Under the pieces are notes generated by a model, which saw nothing but the letters and a program-made list of their open reading frames with translations, did no database searches and had not been told where the DNA came from. DNA of 64,000 nucleotides, taken from Acidovorax sp. HDW3. Its GTDB lineage: Bacteria > Pseudomonadota > Gammaproteobacteria > Burkholderiales > Burkholderiaceae_C. The DNA lies in assembly GCF_011303755.1 (NCBI RefSeq), contig NZ_CP049885.1, forward strand, positions 3,008,001 to 3,072,000, read 5' to 3'. The position numbers and the translations under genes are program-made. Every line of letters begins with the position of its first letter. Positions within the stretch are counted from its first letter, which is position 1. Shown one piece after another: positions 35,927 to 44,805 of this stretch.

Positions 35927-36847
35927 TTAGTGCGCGTCGCCGCGCAGGCGCTCGATCAGGCCGTTGAGTTCGTCAAGCGAGCCAAAGGAAATGGCCAGCT
36001 CGCCCATTTCCTCGACGCGGCCGGCGCGCTTGGTGCGTTTTTTCACCCGCACTTCAACCTCGGCCATGAGCAGGTCGGCCAGCTCTTCTTCCACCCGGCG
36101 CAGGTCGCCCGATTTTTGCGCCGCCTTCTTCGGCGCCGCTGTTGCCTGGCCGAGTTTTTTGACCAGGCCCTCGGCCTCGCGCACCGAGAGTTTTTTGGCA
36201 GCAATCTGGTTGCCCGCCGTGATCTGCGCCGCGCGGTCAAGCGTGAGCAGCGCGCGCGCGTGGCCCATGTCCAAGTCGCCCGCCATGAGCATGGTCTGCA
36301 CCGGCTCGGCCAGGTTCAAGAGGCGCAGCAGATTGCTCGCCGCGCTGCGCGAGCGGCCAACGGCCTGCGCCGCCTGCTCGTGCGTGAGGCCAAATTCACG
36401 CACCAGGCGCTGCAGGCCCTGCGCTTCTTCGAGCGGGTTCAAGTCCTCGCGCTGGATGTTCTCGATCAGCGCCATGGCGGCGGCGGCTTCGTTGGGCACG
36501 TTGCGCACCAGCACCGGCACCTGCTCCAGCCCAGCCAGGCGCGAGGCCCGAAAGCGCCGTTCGCCCGCAATGATTTCGTACTTGCCGGCATGTTCGCCCT
36601 CGGCCAGCGGGCGCACCAGGATGGGCTGCATCACGCCCTGCGCCTTGATCGACTCGGCCAGCTCGTAGAGCGCGCCCTCGTCCATGCGCGTGCGCGGCTG
36701 GTACATGCCGGGCACCAGCTGCGCCAGCGGCAGGCTGCTGGGCAGGCCGGCCTGCGCCGCCTGCGCCTGCTCTTGCAGGGGTTGCACCTTGGGGCCGAGC
36801 AGGGCTTCCAGGCCCAGGCCCAGGCCTTTTGGTTTTTTTGTGACCAT
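35927..36847 (-). CDS. parB: Chromosome-partitioning protein ParB
   Basis: A 306-residue DNA-binding CTPase. YQPRTRMDEGALYELAESIK and the GERRFRASRLAGL box (about 96-108) belong to the nucleotide-binding domain; the helix-turn-helix is LTHEQAAQAVGRSRSAASNLLRLLNL; a C-terminal dimer domain ends LNGLIERLRGDAH. It loads at parS sites, of which one perfect and several near-perfect copies occur in the window, and slides along DNA. It is six bases downstream of the exosortase-associated gene, not next to parA. Confidence 0.96.
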   Translation of the reverse strand: MVTKKPKGLGLGLEALLGPKVQPLQEQAQAAQAGLPSSLPLAQLVPGMYQPRTRMDEGALYELAESIKAQGVMQPILVRPLAEGEHAGKYEIIAGERRFRASRLAGLEQVPVLVRNVPNEAAAAMALIENIQREDLNPLEEAQGLQRLVREFGLTHEQAAQAVGRSRSAASNLLRLLNLAEPVQTMLMAGDLDMGHARALLTLDRAAQITAGNQIAAKKLSVREAEGLVKKLGQATAAPKKAAQKSGDLRRVEEELADLLMAEVEVRVKKRTKRAGRVEEMGELAISFGSLDELNGLIERLRGDAH

Positions 36848-36853
36848 GTATTC

Positions 36854-37498
36854 TCAATCCTTCCAGGACTTTTTCCAGTCGTGTGCGATCTCGCTAAAAA
36901 ATTCGCGATCAATTAATAACCAGACAAGTACCGGCGCAAGGGTCGGCACGACCAGCACACCCACCTGGTAACCGTAAACAATGGCTTCCGTTTGCCACGG
37001 CTCAATCCTCAGCGTTCTAACGTCGAACCCGCTGGCGTTGAGCAGCTGCATCAGCAGATACATCACCAGACTGAAGCTCTGCAGCGGCAAAAGTATCAAA
37101 TACCCCAGCCCCATGCGCCACATGCGCCCGGGCGCGCGCCTGACGGCCCATGCTGCGAACAGCAACGCACCCAGCATCGGCAGGCCGAAGGCATACCGGC
37201 CAGGATCGGCTTCGAGCAGCACCTGCGCACGGCGCCCGCCCGTATTGGGGACAACGATTTCCACCGCCGTATCGACTTCTATCTTTCCGGGTTTTTTACT
37301 GATCGTGCGCACCCACATCGGCGCCGATTGTTCCAGCGCCACGTGAGAGAGCGCCGCAACGGGATAGGACAGCCACGGAGACGCCTTGATCCACAGCAGC
37401 ATCAGGACGATGAAGCCCCCAACGGCGCACAGCGCAAAGCGCACCACCACGGTTGTGCGGCCCTGCCGGGCCGGGGTTTGCAGGTTGTCGTCAGCCAT
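36854..37498 (-). CDS. Exosortase H-associated membrane protein
   Basis: A 214-residue protein with four hydrophobic segments (about 22-42, 108-124, 130-150 and 175-197). It directly follows exosortase H on the same strand (15-base gap) and is the kind of partner membrane protein described for exosortase H loci. A helper role in sorting is inferred from position. It ends six bases before the parB start. Confidence 0.78.
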   Translation of the reverse strand: MADDNLQTPARQGRTTVVVRFALCAVGGFIVLMLLWIKASPWLSYPVAALSHVALEQSAPMWVRTISKKPGKIEVDTAVEIVVPNTGGRRAQVLLEADPGRYAFGLPMLGALLFAAWAVRRAPGRMWRMGLGYLILLPLQSFSLVMYLLMQLLNASGFDVRTLRIEPWQTEAIVYGYQVGVLVVPTLAPVLVWLLIDREFFSEIAHDWKKSWKD

Positions 37499-37513
37499 TG
37501 GAGGGCACCGGCG

Positions 37514-38134
37514 TCAGCCGGGGGTCAGATCCAGGGAATCGCTGATTCTGCCGCGATCACCATCGCCGCGCGGCACAGGCACAGGCGGAGGCGGAGGCGG
37601 AGGCGGGGGCGGGGGCGCAGGCGAGGATGGATCGGACGGACCGCCCCCCTGCGGCTCGCTCCTTGCCACGGCGCGTACCCAGAGCAGCCAGACTACCAGA
37701 ACATCAAGCATGATCAGTCCCTGCCACAGGTATTCGTGGGCAAAGTTGAAAACGTCGGTGTTCCACTGCCCAAGATAAAAAAGGCTGATGACGCGCAGCA
37801 CATTCAGGCCCTGAATAGCCAAAAAACCAATGGCGATCCCATACGCCTTCTGCCACCAGCTCGATGGGTAGGCCATGACTGCAGCAAAAAGCACGATGCA
37901 GGCTTCAATACCGTTGCACCCCGGTTCTATCGACACGCCGAACCCCGTAACCGTATTCCAGAGCACCTTGCCCGACGCCGACGCCGTGGCGTCAAACCAC
38001 ATTACCAGGTGCGCACAGACACGCGCCAGCAGGGCCGTCCACGGCAGTATCACGTGGCCCTGCACCCAGTTGAGCATGTTGATACCAAACAGCGACAGCT
38101 GCCAGCCAAGAAATACCAAAAAGAAACGCAGCAT
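37514..38134 (-). CDS. xrtH: Exosortase H, IPTL-CTERM protein sorting transpeptidase
   Basis: A 206-residue polytopic membrane protein. The exosortase catalytic triad is visible: Cys73 in EPGCNGIEACIV, Arg114 in GLNVLRVISLFYLG and His133 in FNFAHEYLWQ. Exosortase H cleaves proteins at a C-terminal IPTLxxWG signal and such a target is encoded two genes upstream. The C-terminal tail has an 11-proline run from a hexanucleotide repeat, and the last residues (SLDLTPG) come from a GGGGTCAGATCC repeat fragment. The start lies two bases after the stop of the RBBP9-like gene. Confidence 0.93.
   Translation of the reverse strand: MLRFFLVFLGWQLSLFGINMLNWVQGHVILPWTALLARVCAHLVMWFDATASASGKVLWNTVTGFGVSIEPGCNGIEACIVLFAAVMAYPSSWWQKAYGIAIGFLAIQGLNVLRVISLFYLGQWNTDVFNFAHEYLWQGLIMLDVLVVWLLWVRAVARSEPQGGGPSDPSSPAPPPPPPPPPPPVPVPRGDGDRGRISDSLDLTPG
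37577..37628. repeat. Hexanucleotide microsatellite in xrtH
   Basis: Tandem GGCGGA / GGCGGG units (plus strand) encode the poly-proline run of exosortase H. The six-base period keeps the frame, so length changes would only alter the proline number. Confidence 0.7.
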
Positions 38135-38136
38135 GA

Positions 38137-38691
38137 TCAGCCCAGGCTCCCCGCCTCATCCGCCAGCTGACGCAGCAGCGCCTGCCCCTGCGGCCAGTCA
38201 CCTAACCAGGATTCGGTATTGATGTGCCCGCAATCGCCGCCGTCCACCAGGCGCGCGCTCCAATCAGCGGCCAGTTGCCGGGCGCGCTCAAAACTGCAGG
38301 ACGGATCGTTGTGACTGGCGACCAGTACTGCGGGAAACGGCAGACGCTGGCGTGCAATGGGTGCCCAGCCGGGAATTCGGACGGCCAGGTCGAGCCGCTC
38401 CACGTCGCAGGGAGCCGCCAACAGCGCACCGCCCACCTTGTGCGCGTGGCGGCTGTGCGCCGCCCACCAGGCCGTCAGGATGCAGCCCAGACCATGGGCG
38501 ACCAACAGCACCGATTCTGGTGTATCCGCCACAACCTCATCCAACCGGGCGCTCCAGTCACCACGTAAAGGATGCATCCAGTCGTGCTGCTCCACACGCA
38601 CATGACCCAGATGCTGCTCCCACTCGGTCTGCCAGTGGCCCGGTCCGGAGTTCTGCCAGCCGGGGAGAAAAAAGACGGGGCAAGAGTGCAT
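38137..38691 (-). CDS. RBBP9/YdeN-like serine hydrolase
   Basis: A 184-residue alpha/beta hydrolase. FFLPGWQNSGPGHWQTEWE at the N-terminus, LLVAHGLGC as the nucleophile elbow (Gly in place of the usual Ser in GHSLG, so the catalytic residue is uncertain), VASHNDPSCSFERA and DGGDCGHINTESWLGDWP with the catalytic His. The missing elbow Ser is odd: either the enzyme is inactive or another residue serves. It is co-transcribed with exosortase H. Confidence 0.82.
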   Translation of the reverse strand: MHSCPVFFLPGWQNSGPGHWQTEWEQHLGHVRVEQHDWMHPLRGDWSARLDEVVADTPESVLLVAHGLGCILTAWWAAHSRHAHKVGGALLAAPCDVERLDLAVRIPGWAPIARQRLPFPAVLVASHNDPSCSFERARQLAADWSARLVDGGDCGHINTESWLGDWPQGQALLRQLADEAGSLG

Positions 38692-38694
38692 TGC

Positions 38695-38750
38695 TATCTA
38701 TTTTATAGCTGTTTGCGCTTGATGGACGGGCGTTACAGGTCGTTTTATTA
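38695..38750. repeat. Interspersed repeat copy between the IPTL-CTERM gene and the hydrolase gene
   Basis: ATAGCTGTTTGCGCTTGATG then GACGGGCGTTACAGGTCGTTTT; the end matches the copy at 5844-5895. It lies directly upstream of the hydrolase start (38691). Confidence 0.7.
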
Positions 38751-38848
38751 ATATTCTGAAGCGGTATTGAGCTCCAGGTGCAAAACACATCGCCGCCGCC
38801 CCCTGATGGGCACGGCGGCGATGGAACGGGGCAAGGGCCACGCCGCGC

Positions 38849-41800
38849 TTACATGCGGCGACGGGCGGACTGCGGTAGGCGGCGCAACGCGAAGGCAGCC
38901 AACAACAGCGAGAGGATGATCAGGCCCCATTCCGACAAGGTTGGAATGGAAGTAGGCCCTGTAGGAGGACGCCGCTCACCAAAGTTGTAATTGGTGGCAT
39001 TGTCTCCGCCCGCCAGCGTCACATTGGCAATGACGTCGTTACTAACCGTGCCGCCGTGACTGCCGGCTGTGTCTTTTCCATCAATCCAACCACTTGGATG
39101 CACTTCCACCACGGTGTAAGTACCCGGTACCAGATTGGTGAAGCTGTAATGACCGGACGCATCGGTCGTCGTGGTGGCCACCACGGTACCGCCTTGCGTA
39201 AGGCGGATTTCCACGCCTGCAATCCCCTCTTCGCCCGGATCGATCAGACCGTTGTCGTTGCGATCGTGATAGACGTTACCGGCAATCGAGGCAATGCTTG
39301 CAGGAGCACTGGCCACCACCGTGAGGTTGGCCGTCGTCGCCACGGCATTGTTGCCCACATCGGTTTGCAACGCCCCAGCGGCAATCGTGTTCACATGGAC
39401 TCCGACCGATGATGAGGTTACACGCACCTGAATGCTGCAACCTCCTGCTGGAATCGTTGCGCCGGCAGCGTAAGCGACCGAAGTGGCGCCGGCAGAAGCC
39501 GTCACGCTGGCCAACGTGCACGTACCGGCTACAGCTGGCACAGCAGCCACAGTCACCCCGGCAGGCAAGTTATCCACCAGATTCGCAGTCAGTGTGGCGG
39601 CGCTCGCATTACCGTTGCCCAGCGAGATGGTCAGCGTGGACTCTTTCCCGGTCACGATGCTGGTCGGAGCAAAGCTCTTGCTCACGCTCGGCGGTTGCCC
39701 TGGATTGACCAGCAGATTGGCGCTCGCCGGTGCGCCGTTGTTGCCCAGAGTGGTCTTCAGGTCTCCTGCAGCAATGGTGTTGGTATACGGGCCGCCGGAG
39801 ACGGCAGAGGTCACGTTCACCTCGATCGTGCAGGAGCCATTGGCCGGTATCGTGGCACCGGTCGGATAGGTCACCGTACTGGAACCCGCCGCCGCCTGGG
39901 TTGCGCCGGTACAGGTTCCCCCCAGCGCAGGCGGCGTGGCCACCTTCACCTGGGCAGGCAAGCTGTCCACCAGGTCTACCGTCAGGATCGCTGCCGTGGC
40001 ATTCGCATTGCCCAGCGTGATGGTCAGGCGCGACACCCCGCCAGGATTGATCGTCGAGGGCGCGAAGGACTTGAGCACCGTGGGATTCACCGGTGCGCGC
40101 ACCACCAGCCCTGCGTTCGCCGGCGTGGGATTTTTGCCTGCCTCGACGGTGACCAAGCCGCCATCCGGGATGTTGTTGTTGTAAGAGCCTGCCACGTTCG
40201 ACGTGACATTCACCGTGATCGTGCAGCCCGCAGGCGGGATGAGGGCACCCGAGGCGTAGGCCACCGTGCTGGAACCTGCCGCAGCCGTCACGCTGGCGAC
40301 GGTGCAGGAGCCCCCCACATTCGGCGTGGCCGCCACCACCACGTTGGATGGCAGGTTGTCAGTCATGGGGCTGGCCAACGTCAGTGCCGAGGCATTCGGA
40401 TTGCCCAACGTAATGGTCAGCGTGGAAATCCCACCCTGGTCGATGGCACTCGGGTTGAACGCCTTGACCACCGTGGGTGCGGCCGGTTTGTCCACGCCCA
40501 AGGTGGCGTGGGCAGGCTCCGGGTTGGTACCCGCGCTGGTGTTCAACTGGCCGGCAGCGATGGTGTTGAGATAGTTGCCGGTCGTCGCGGATGTGACGTC
40601 CACGGAAATCGTGCAACCACCCGCCGGGATCGTGGCACCGCTCGCATAACTGAGGTTGATGGCACCCGCTGTTGCCGTCACGGTGCCCGGACATGCCGTG
40701 GCACCCGTCCCGAGATTGCCATTGATGTTGGGCGTTGCGGCCACGAAAACATTGCCGGGCAGTGCATCCACCAGCGCGCTGGTGAGCGTGATGGCTGTGG
40801 CATTGGGGTTATCCAGCCGGATGCGCAGGGTGCTGGTGCCGCCCGAAGCGATCTGTGCGGGCGTGAAGCTCTTGCTTACTTGCGGCGGAGCCAGCGCCTG
40901 CAGGTCAGCCTCTGCGGGGTTGCCATTGGTCAACCCCTGCTGGCTGGAGATCGCACCCTGGCCGATAGTGTTCTTGAACGTGCCGGCCTCGTTGGCGACC
41001 ACCGAAGCCCGGAAGATGCAGCTACCCGTTGCAGGGACCGTCGCACCCGACAGCGAGATCGACGATGCACCCGGCAAGGCCGTGACGCTGCCACCTGCGC
41101 AGGTGGTGGTGGGATTGGCCGGGTTGGCCACGGCCACATGCGGCGGCAAGTTATCGGTCAACGCCACACCAGTAAGCGCCACGCTGGCCGGGTTGGTGAT
41201 GGTGACCACCAGTTCGCTGATCTCCCCGATCTTCACCACGGTCTTCGAGAAACTCTTCGCAATGCTGGGCACGTTCTCCACATGCAGCGTGGCGGTTCCC
41301 GGCACCGGATTCGTGACACCTTGATCCGTCGTCACCGTGTTGGCTGGAATCTCATTCAGATACAGCCCGGTACCCGGTGCAGTGACATCCACGTCCACAT
41401 TGCAACTGGCGCCTGGCGTGAGTGTGACGTTGGTGAGTGTCAACGCCTGCGTGGCCGTGTTGACGTTGATCTGAGCACCAGAACAGGTGGATGTGGCATT
41501 GGGCGCAGGCGCGAATACCAAACCGGACGGCAGTGCATCAGTAAAGGTCACACCGGTCAGCACCGTGGGATTGATGATGTTGGGGTCGAACGTGTTGACC
41601 AGCTTGATCTTCAAACGCGAGACGGCAGCTGGTGCAATGTAGGCAGGTTCAAAACCCTTGGATACCCCAAGGCCCTGCAGCGTGGTCAGCGTGGCCGAGG
41701 TGGGCGTGGCATTGGTATAGCCCCCTTTGCTCGTCACTGCGCCTGCGGGGATGGTGTTGGTGAGGTTCAGGAACGCCACTGAAGTCACCTTGAGCGTGAC

Positions 41801-44656
41801 GGTACAGCTGCCCGCTGCCGCCAGGTGAGCACCTGTCAACGAGACTTGCCCGCCCCCCGGAACGGCCGCGACCGTACCGCCCGTACAAGTGGTTTGTGCA
41901 TCCGGCGCCGAATACACCATGATGCCGGCCGGGAAGACGTCGGAGAACGCCACGTTGTCGATGGGCACCGCCGAGGTATTGACCACATCAATCGTCAGCA
42001 ACGACGGTTGATTGCCGGTGACCACAAGAGGATTGAAATTCTTGTTCAGCGCCAGGCTGGCGGACTGCTGCCCCAGGGTGGCGGCCACCACCTGGCTGTT
42101 GCTGGGCCCCTCGGCGCTCGTGATGCTCCCTGCAGGAATGGTATTGATCCACGGACCAGCGCCTTCGGCCTGAACGTCAAATGACAGGGTACAACTGCCA
42201 CCCGCCGGCATGACGGCACCATCGAGGCGCACGCTGGTGGCGCCGGGGTTGGCGGTGATCACGGGCGCACCGCCGCAAGAGGTGGCAGCGTTGGCCGGGT
42301 TGGCAATCACCAGGCCGCCTGCAAGGCCTGTGTCGTTGATCGACACATTCGTCAACTGACCTGCGGTCTGGTTGAGCACGGTCACCGTTGCACGCGAGAC
42401 ACCATGCGGCGCGACCGTCGTCGGTTGGAAGCTCTTGGTGGCACTCAGGCCCGCAGTGATCGCCAGGTTCGCCGAACGACTGCCGGGAATAGTCCCTGCC
42501 GAAGACGAAAATTGCCCGGGTGCAATCGTATTGGTATGCGTACCCAGCACGGTGCCGGTCACGCGCGCCGTGATGGTGCACGATGCCTGCTGCGCTGCAT
42601 CGGGCCGTACCGGAACGGTGGCTCCCGCCAGGATGATCTCGCTCGCACCCGGGAAGGCCTGCAACGATCCCCCCGTACAGGTGGTGCTGGCCGCCGGGTC
42701 AGCCGCAAGCACCACACCGCTGGGAAGCGAGTCGGTGAGATTGACGCTCCCGAGCGCATTGACCGTGCGGTTGAAGATCGTGATGGTCAACTGCGACGTC
42801 TGGCCCGCGGCAATGGATGTGGGATTGAAGGCCTTGGTCAAATCCACCGCGTCGATCACCGGCAGGTTGGCTGCGGCGGTGTTCGTATTGACGGTCGATC
42901 CACCGGGCCCCGTACCGCCCACCGCCGACGTCGGCAATGAGTTGACGAATGTGGTGCCCACGGTAGCGCCTGCCGGCGGCCTTGCCCGGAACGTGACCGT
43001 GCACTGGCCTGGCAGTGTTCCGGAAGCGGCCGGAATGCTGCCACCCGTACCGCTCAGGACCACAGGGTTCGAGCCCGAGCTGCTGAACGTAAAGCCGCAG
43101 CCAGACGGCGCCTGTGAACCGTCGAGTTCCATGGGTTGGCCACCCACCACGGGCAGGGAATCGGTAAAGCTGGCGCCAGTGACAGCACCCGACGCGAAAT
43201 TGCTGATCGTGACCGAGAAGGTGGCCCACTGGCCCGGCGCCACGCGGGCCGGAGAAACACTCTTGTTGATGCGCAGCTGTGAGTAGGCGTGCAGCGTGGC
43301 GTTGGCCGCCGGGCTACCTATGCCTTGTGCATTGGTGATCGCGCCAGCAGCCAGACTGTTGGTGTAATCCGACTCGCTGGTGGCCGTGACCGGCACCTCG
43401 ATCGTGCAAGTGCCGCCATTGGCGGCCACCGTGGCACCCGAGAGGCTGATGGTCTGGGGCGACACCCCGGTATTGCGACTTGCTATCCCATGGGTTCCAC
43501 TCGTGCAGCTGACCGTGGGATTGGCCGTGGTCTGCAGATTGGCGTGCGGGAAGGTGTCCGTGAAACTGGTATTCGTCAGGTCCGTGCCACCATTGTTCGT
43601 GATGACGATCCGCATGGTGGAGGTCTGCCCCACCGGGATGGTGTCGGGCGTGAAGCTCTTGCTGACCCGCATCGGGGCATTCACGATCAGATTACGACTG
43701 AAGGCGGGGCTGCTCAGACCTCGCGTGTTGCCAATGGCGCCAGCAGCCAGTGAATTGGTGAAGGTCTGCGTGGTCGCCCCTGCAGGTGTCAGGGCTGGAA
43801 CAACCACATCCACCGTCATGGTGCAAACGCCGCCATTGCCTATGGTTGCTCCAGTGAGCGTGACGGCCGTGGCACCCGCAGATGGTGCAAAGGTGCCGTT
43901 GGCAAATCCTGTACCGGTGCAAGCGACATTGGCGTTAGGGGCAGCAGCCACCTGCATACCCGCTGGGAGCGTATCGGTGAAACTGGTCAGCGGCATGGAT
44001 TTGCCGCCATTGGGATTGGTGAGGGTAATGGTCAGTGTCGTCGCGCGGCCAACATAGGACGGCGACGGCGAAAAATTCTTGGATCCCGTCGGAGGCTGCA
44101 GACTAGTGACGAGCAGCGTGGCATTGGCCGGAGTGCTGTTGTGACCTAGGGTGCCATTCTCGACATAGCGGAAACCCGCTGTGGTTGCGTTCGGATCGGT
44201 ATTGGCCGGAATCGGAACAATCTGGTTGCCCGTGGTGGTGGAAGTGACCGCCACCCGGATCTCGCACTCGCCGGGAATGGTCGCGCTGGTGGCTGCCGCA
44301 ACCGCCCCTCCCTCCAGGCGCACAATGGTTGTGCCCTGGGTAGCAGTCAGCGTACCACCGCAGGTATTGCTGACGATTCCGGGCGCCACAATGGAAATTT
44401 TGGGATCCGGGACAGCACCACCGAAGTTCAACAAAGATGTGACATCAACGTTTGTCAAACCAGTAGACGTGCTGTCATTGACAATCTTGATGGTGTAGGT
44501 CGAGGTATCACCCTGATCAATGGTGGCCGGACCAAACTGATGGTTGATGGTTACCGTCGCCAAGGCCAGTCCAGGCACGAAGCCGACAAGCGCCAAAAAG
44601 CCCTTCAGCACACGGAGACCACTTCGCGATAACGGTTTGACATAGCGAACAGACAT
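38849..44656 (-). CDS. Giant IPTL-CTERM surface protein with 13 DUF11-like repeats
   Basis: A 1935-residue protein with an N-terminal signal peptide (cleavage near ALA-TVTI, residue 33). About thirteen Ig-like modules of 110-150 residues follow (roughly 34-1785), each with a K-S/A/N-F-x-P-x-x-I start, a L-x-D-x-LP strand, a single Cys pair (TC...SC) and a T/AGA-type end. They match the DUF11/DUF7933 type of adhesin-like repeat. A SdrD-B-like domain (DRNDNGLIDPGEEGIAG) occupies about 1790-1895. The C-terminus is the exosortase signal: IPTLSEWG at 1904-1911, a hydrophobic helix, then a basic RRLPQSARRRM tail. It is exported, sorted by exosortase H and probably exposed at the surface. GAGGG lies about 10 bases before ATG 44656. 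Confidence 0.92.
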   Translation of the reverse strand: MSVRYVKPLSRSGLRVLKGFLALVGFVPGLALATVTINHQFGPATIDQGDTSTYTIKIVNDSTSTGLTNVDVTSLLNFGGAVPDPKISIVAPGIVSNTCGGTLTATQGTTIVRLEGGAVAAATSATIPGECEIRVAVTSTTTGNQIVPIPANTDPNATTAGFRYVENGTLGHNSTPANATLLVTSLQPPTGSKNFSPSPSYVGRATTLTITLTNPNGGKSMPLTSFTDTLPAGMQVAAAPNANVACTGTGFANGTFAPSAGATAVTLTGATIGNGGVCTMTVDVVVPALTPAGATTQTFTNSLAAGAIGNTRGLSSPAFSRNLIVNAPMRVSKSFTPDTIPVGQTSTMRIVITNNGGTDLTNTSFTDTFPHANLQTTANPTVSCTSGTHGIASRNTGVSPQTISLSGATVAANGGTCTIEVPVTATSESDYTNSLAAGAITNAQGIGSPAANATLHAYSQLRINKSVSPARVAPGQWATFSVTISNFASGAVTGASFTDSLPVVGGQPMELDGSQAPSGCGFTFSSSGSNPVVLSGTGGSIPAASGTLPGQCTVTFRARPPAGATVGTTFVNSLPTSAVGGTGPGGSTVNTNTAAANLPVIDAVDLTKAFNPTSIAAGQTSQLTITIFNRTVNALGSVNLTDSLPSGVVLAADPAASTTCTGGSLQAFPGASEIILAGATVPVRPDAAQQASCTITARVTGTVLGTHTNTIAPGQFSSSAGTIPGSRSANLAITAGLSATKSFQPTTVAPHGVSRATVTVLNQTAGQLTNVSINDTGLAGGLVIANPANAATSCGGAPVITANPGATSVRLDGAVMPAGGSCTLSFDVQAEGAGPWINTIPAGSITSAEGPSNSQVVAATLGQQSASLALNKNFNPLVVTGNQPSLLTIDVVNTSAVPIDNVAFSDVFPAGIMVYSAPDAQTTCTGGTVAAVPGGGQVSLTGAHLAAAGSCTVTLKVTSVAFLNLTNTIPAGAVTSKGGYTNATPTSATLTTLQGLGVSKGFEPAYIAPAAVSRLKIKLVNTFDPNIINPTVLTGVTFTDALPSGLVFAPAPNATSTCSGAQINVNTATQALTLTNVTLTPGASCNVDVDVTAPGTGLYLNEIPANTVTTDQGVTNPVPGTATLHVENVPSIAKSFSKTVVKIGEISELVVTITNPASVALTGVALTDNLPPHVAVANPANPTTTCAGGSVTALPGASSISLSGATVPATGSCIFRASVVANEAGTFKNTIGQGAISSQQGLTNGNPAEADLQALAPPQVSKSFTPAQIASGGTSTLRIRLDNPNATAITLTSALVDALPGNVFVAATPNINGNLGTGATACPGTVTATAGAINLSYASGATIPAGGCTISVDVTSATTGNYLNTIAAGQLNTSAGTNPEPAHATLGVDKPAAPTVVKAFNPSAIDQGGISTLTITLGNPNASALTLASPMTDNLPSNVVVAATPNVGGSCTVASVTAAAGSSTVAYASGALIPPAGCTITVNVTSNVAGSYNNNIPDGGLVTVEAGKNPTPANAGLVVRAPVNPTVLKSFAPSTINPGGVSRLTITLGNANATAAILTVDLVDSLPAQVKVATPPALGGTCTGATQAAAGSSTVTYPTGATIPANGSCTIEVNVTSAVSGGPYTNTIAAGDLKTTLGNNGAPASANLLVNPGQPPSVSKSFAPTSIVTGKESTLTISLGNGNASAATLTANLVDNLPAGVTVAAVPAVAGTCTLASVTASAGATSVAYAAGATIPAGGCSIQVRVTSSSVGVHVNTIAAGALQTDVGNNAVATTANLTVVASAPASIASIAGNVYHDRNDNGLIDPGEEGIAGVEIRLTQGGTVVATTTTDASGHYSFTNLVPGTYTVVEVHPSGWIDGKDTAGSHGGTVSNDVIANVTLAGGDNATNYNFGERRPPTGPTSIPTLSEWGLIILSLLLAAFALRRLPQSARRRM

Positions 44657-44805
44657 TCTTCAACCCTCTCTTCTAATAAGACACCCAGTGGTAATTGCGG
44701 CCACAGACCCAAACAGCGCGCACCAGGAAACATCAGCCAAGGCAGGTAACGATAGTTATCAACACTCGAATTTTGAATGATGATTGGTTTCCCGAAATTT
44801 AACAA

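Noticed and set aside
39695-41782. 695-codon open frame on the plus strand
   Set aside because: Antisense to the IPTL-CTERM protein; its Arg/His/Gly-rich content follows from the repeated modules on the other strand.
38849-44656. CRISPR-like periodicity
   Set aside because: The periodicity of about 330-450 bases is protein module repetition, not short identical repeats with unique spacers.
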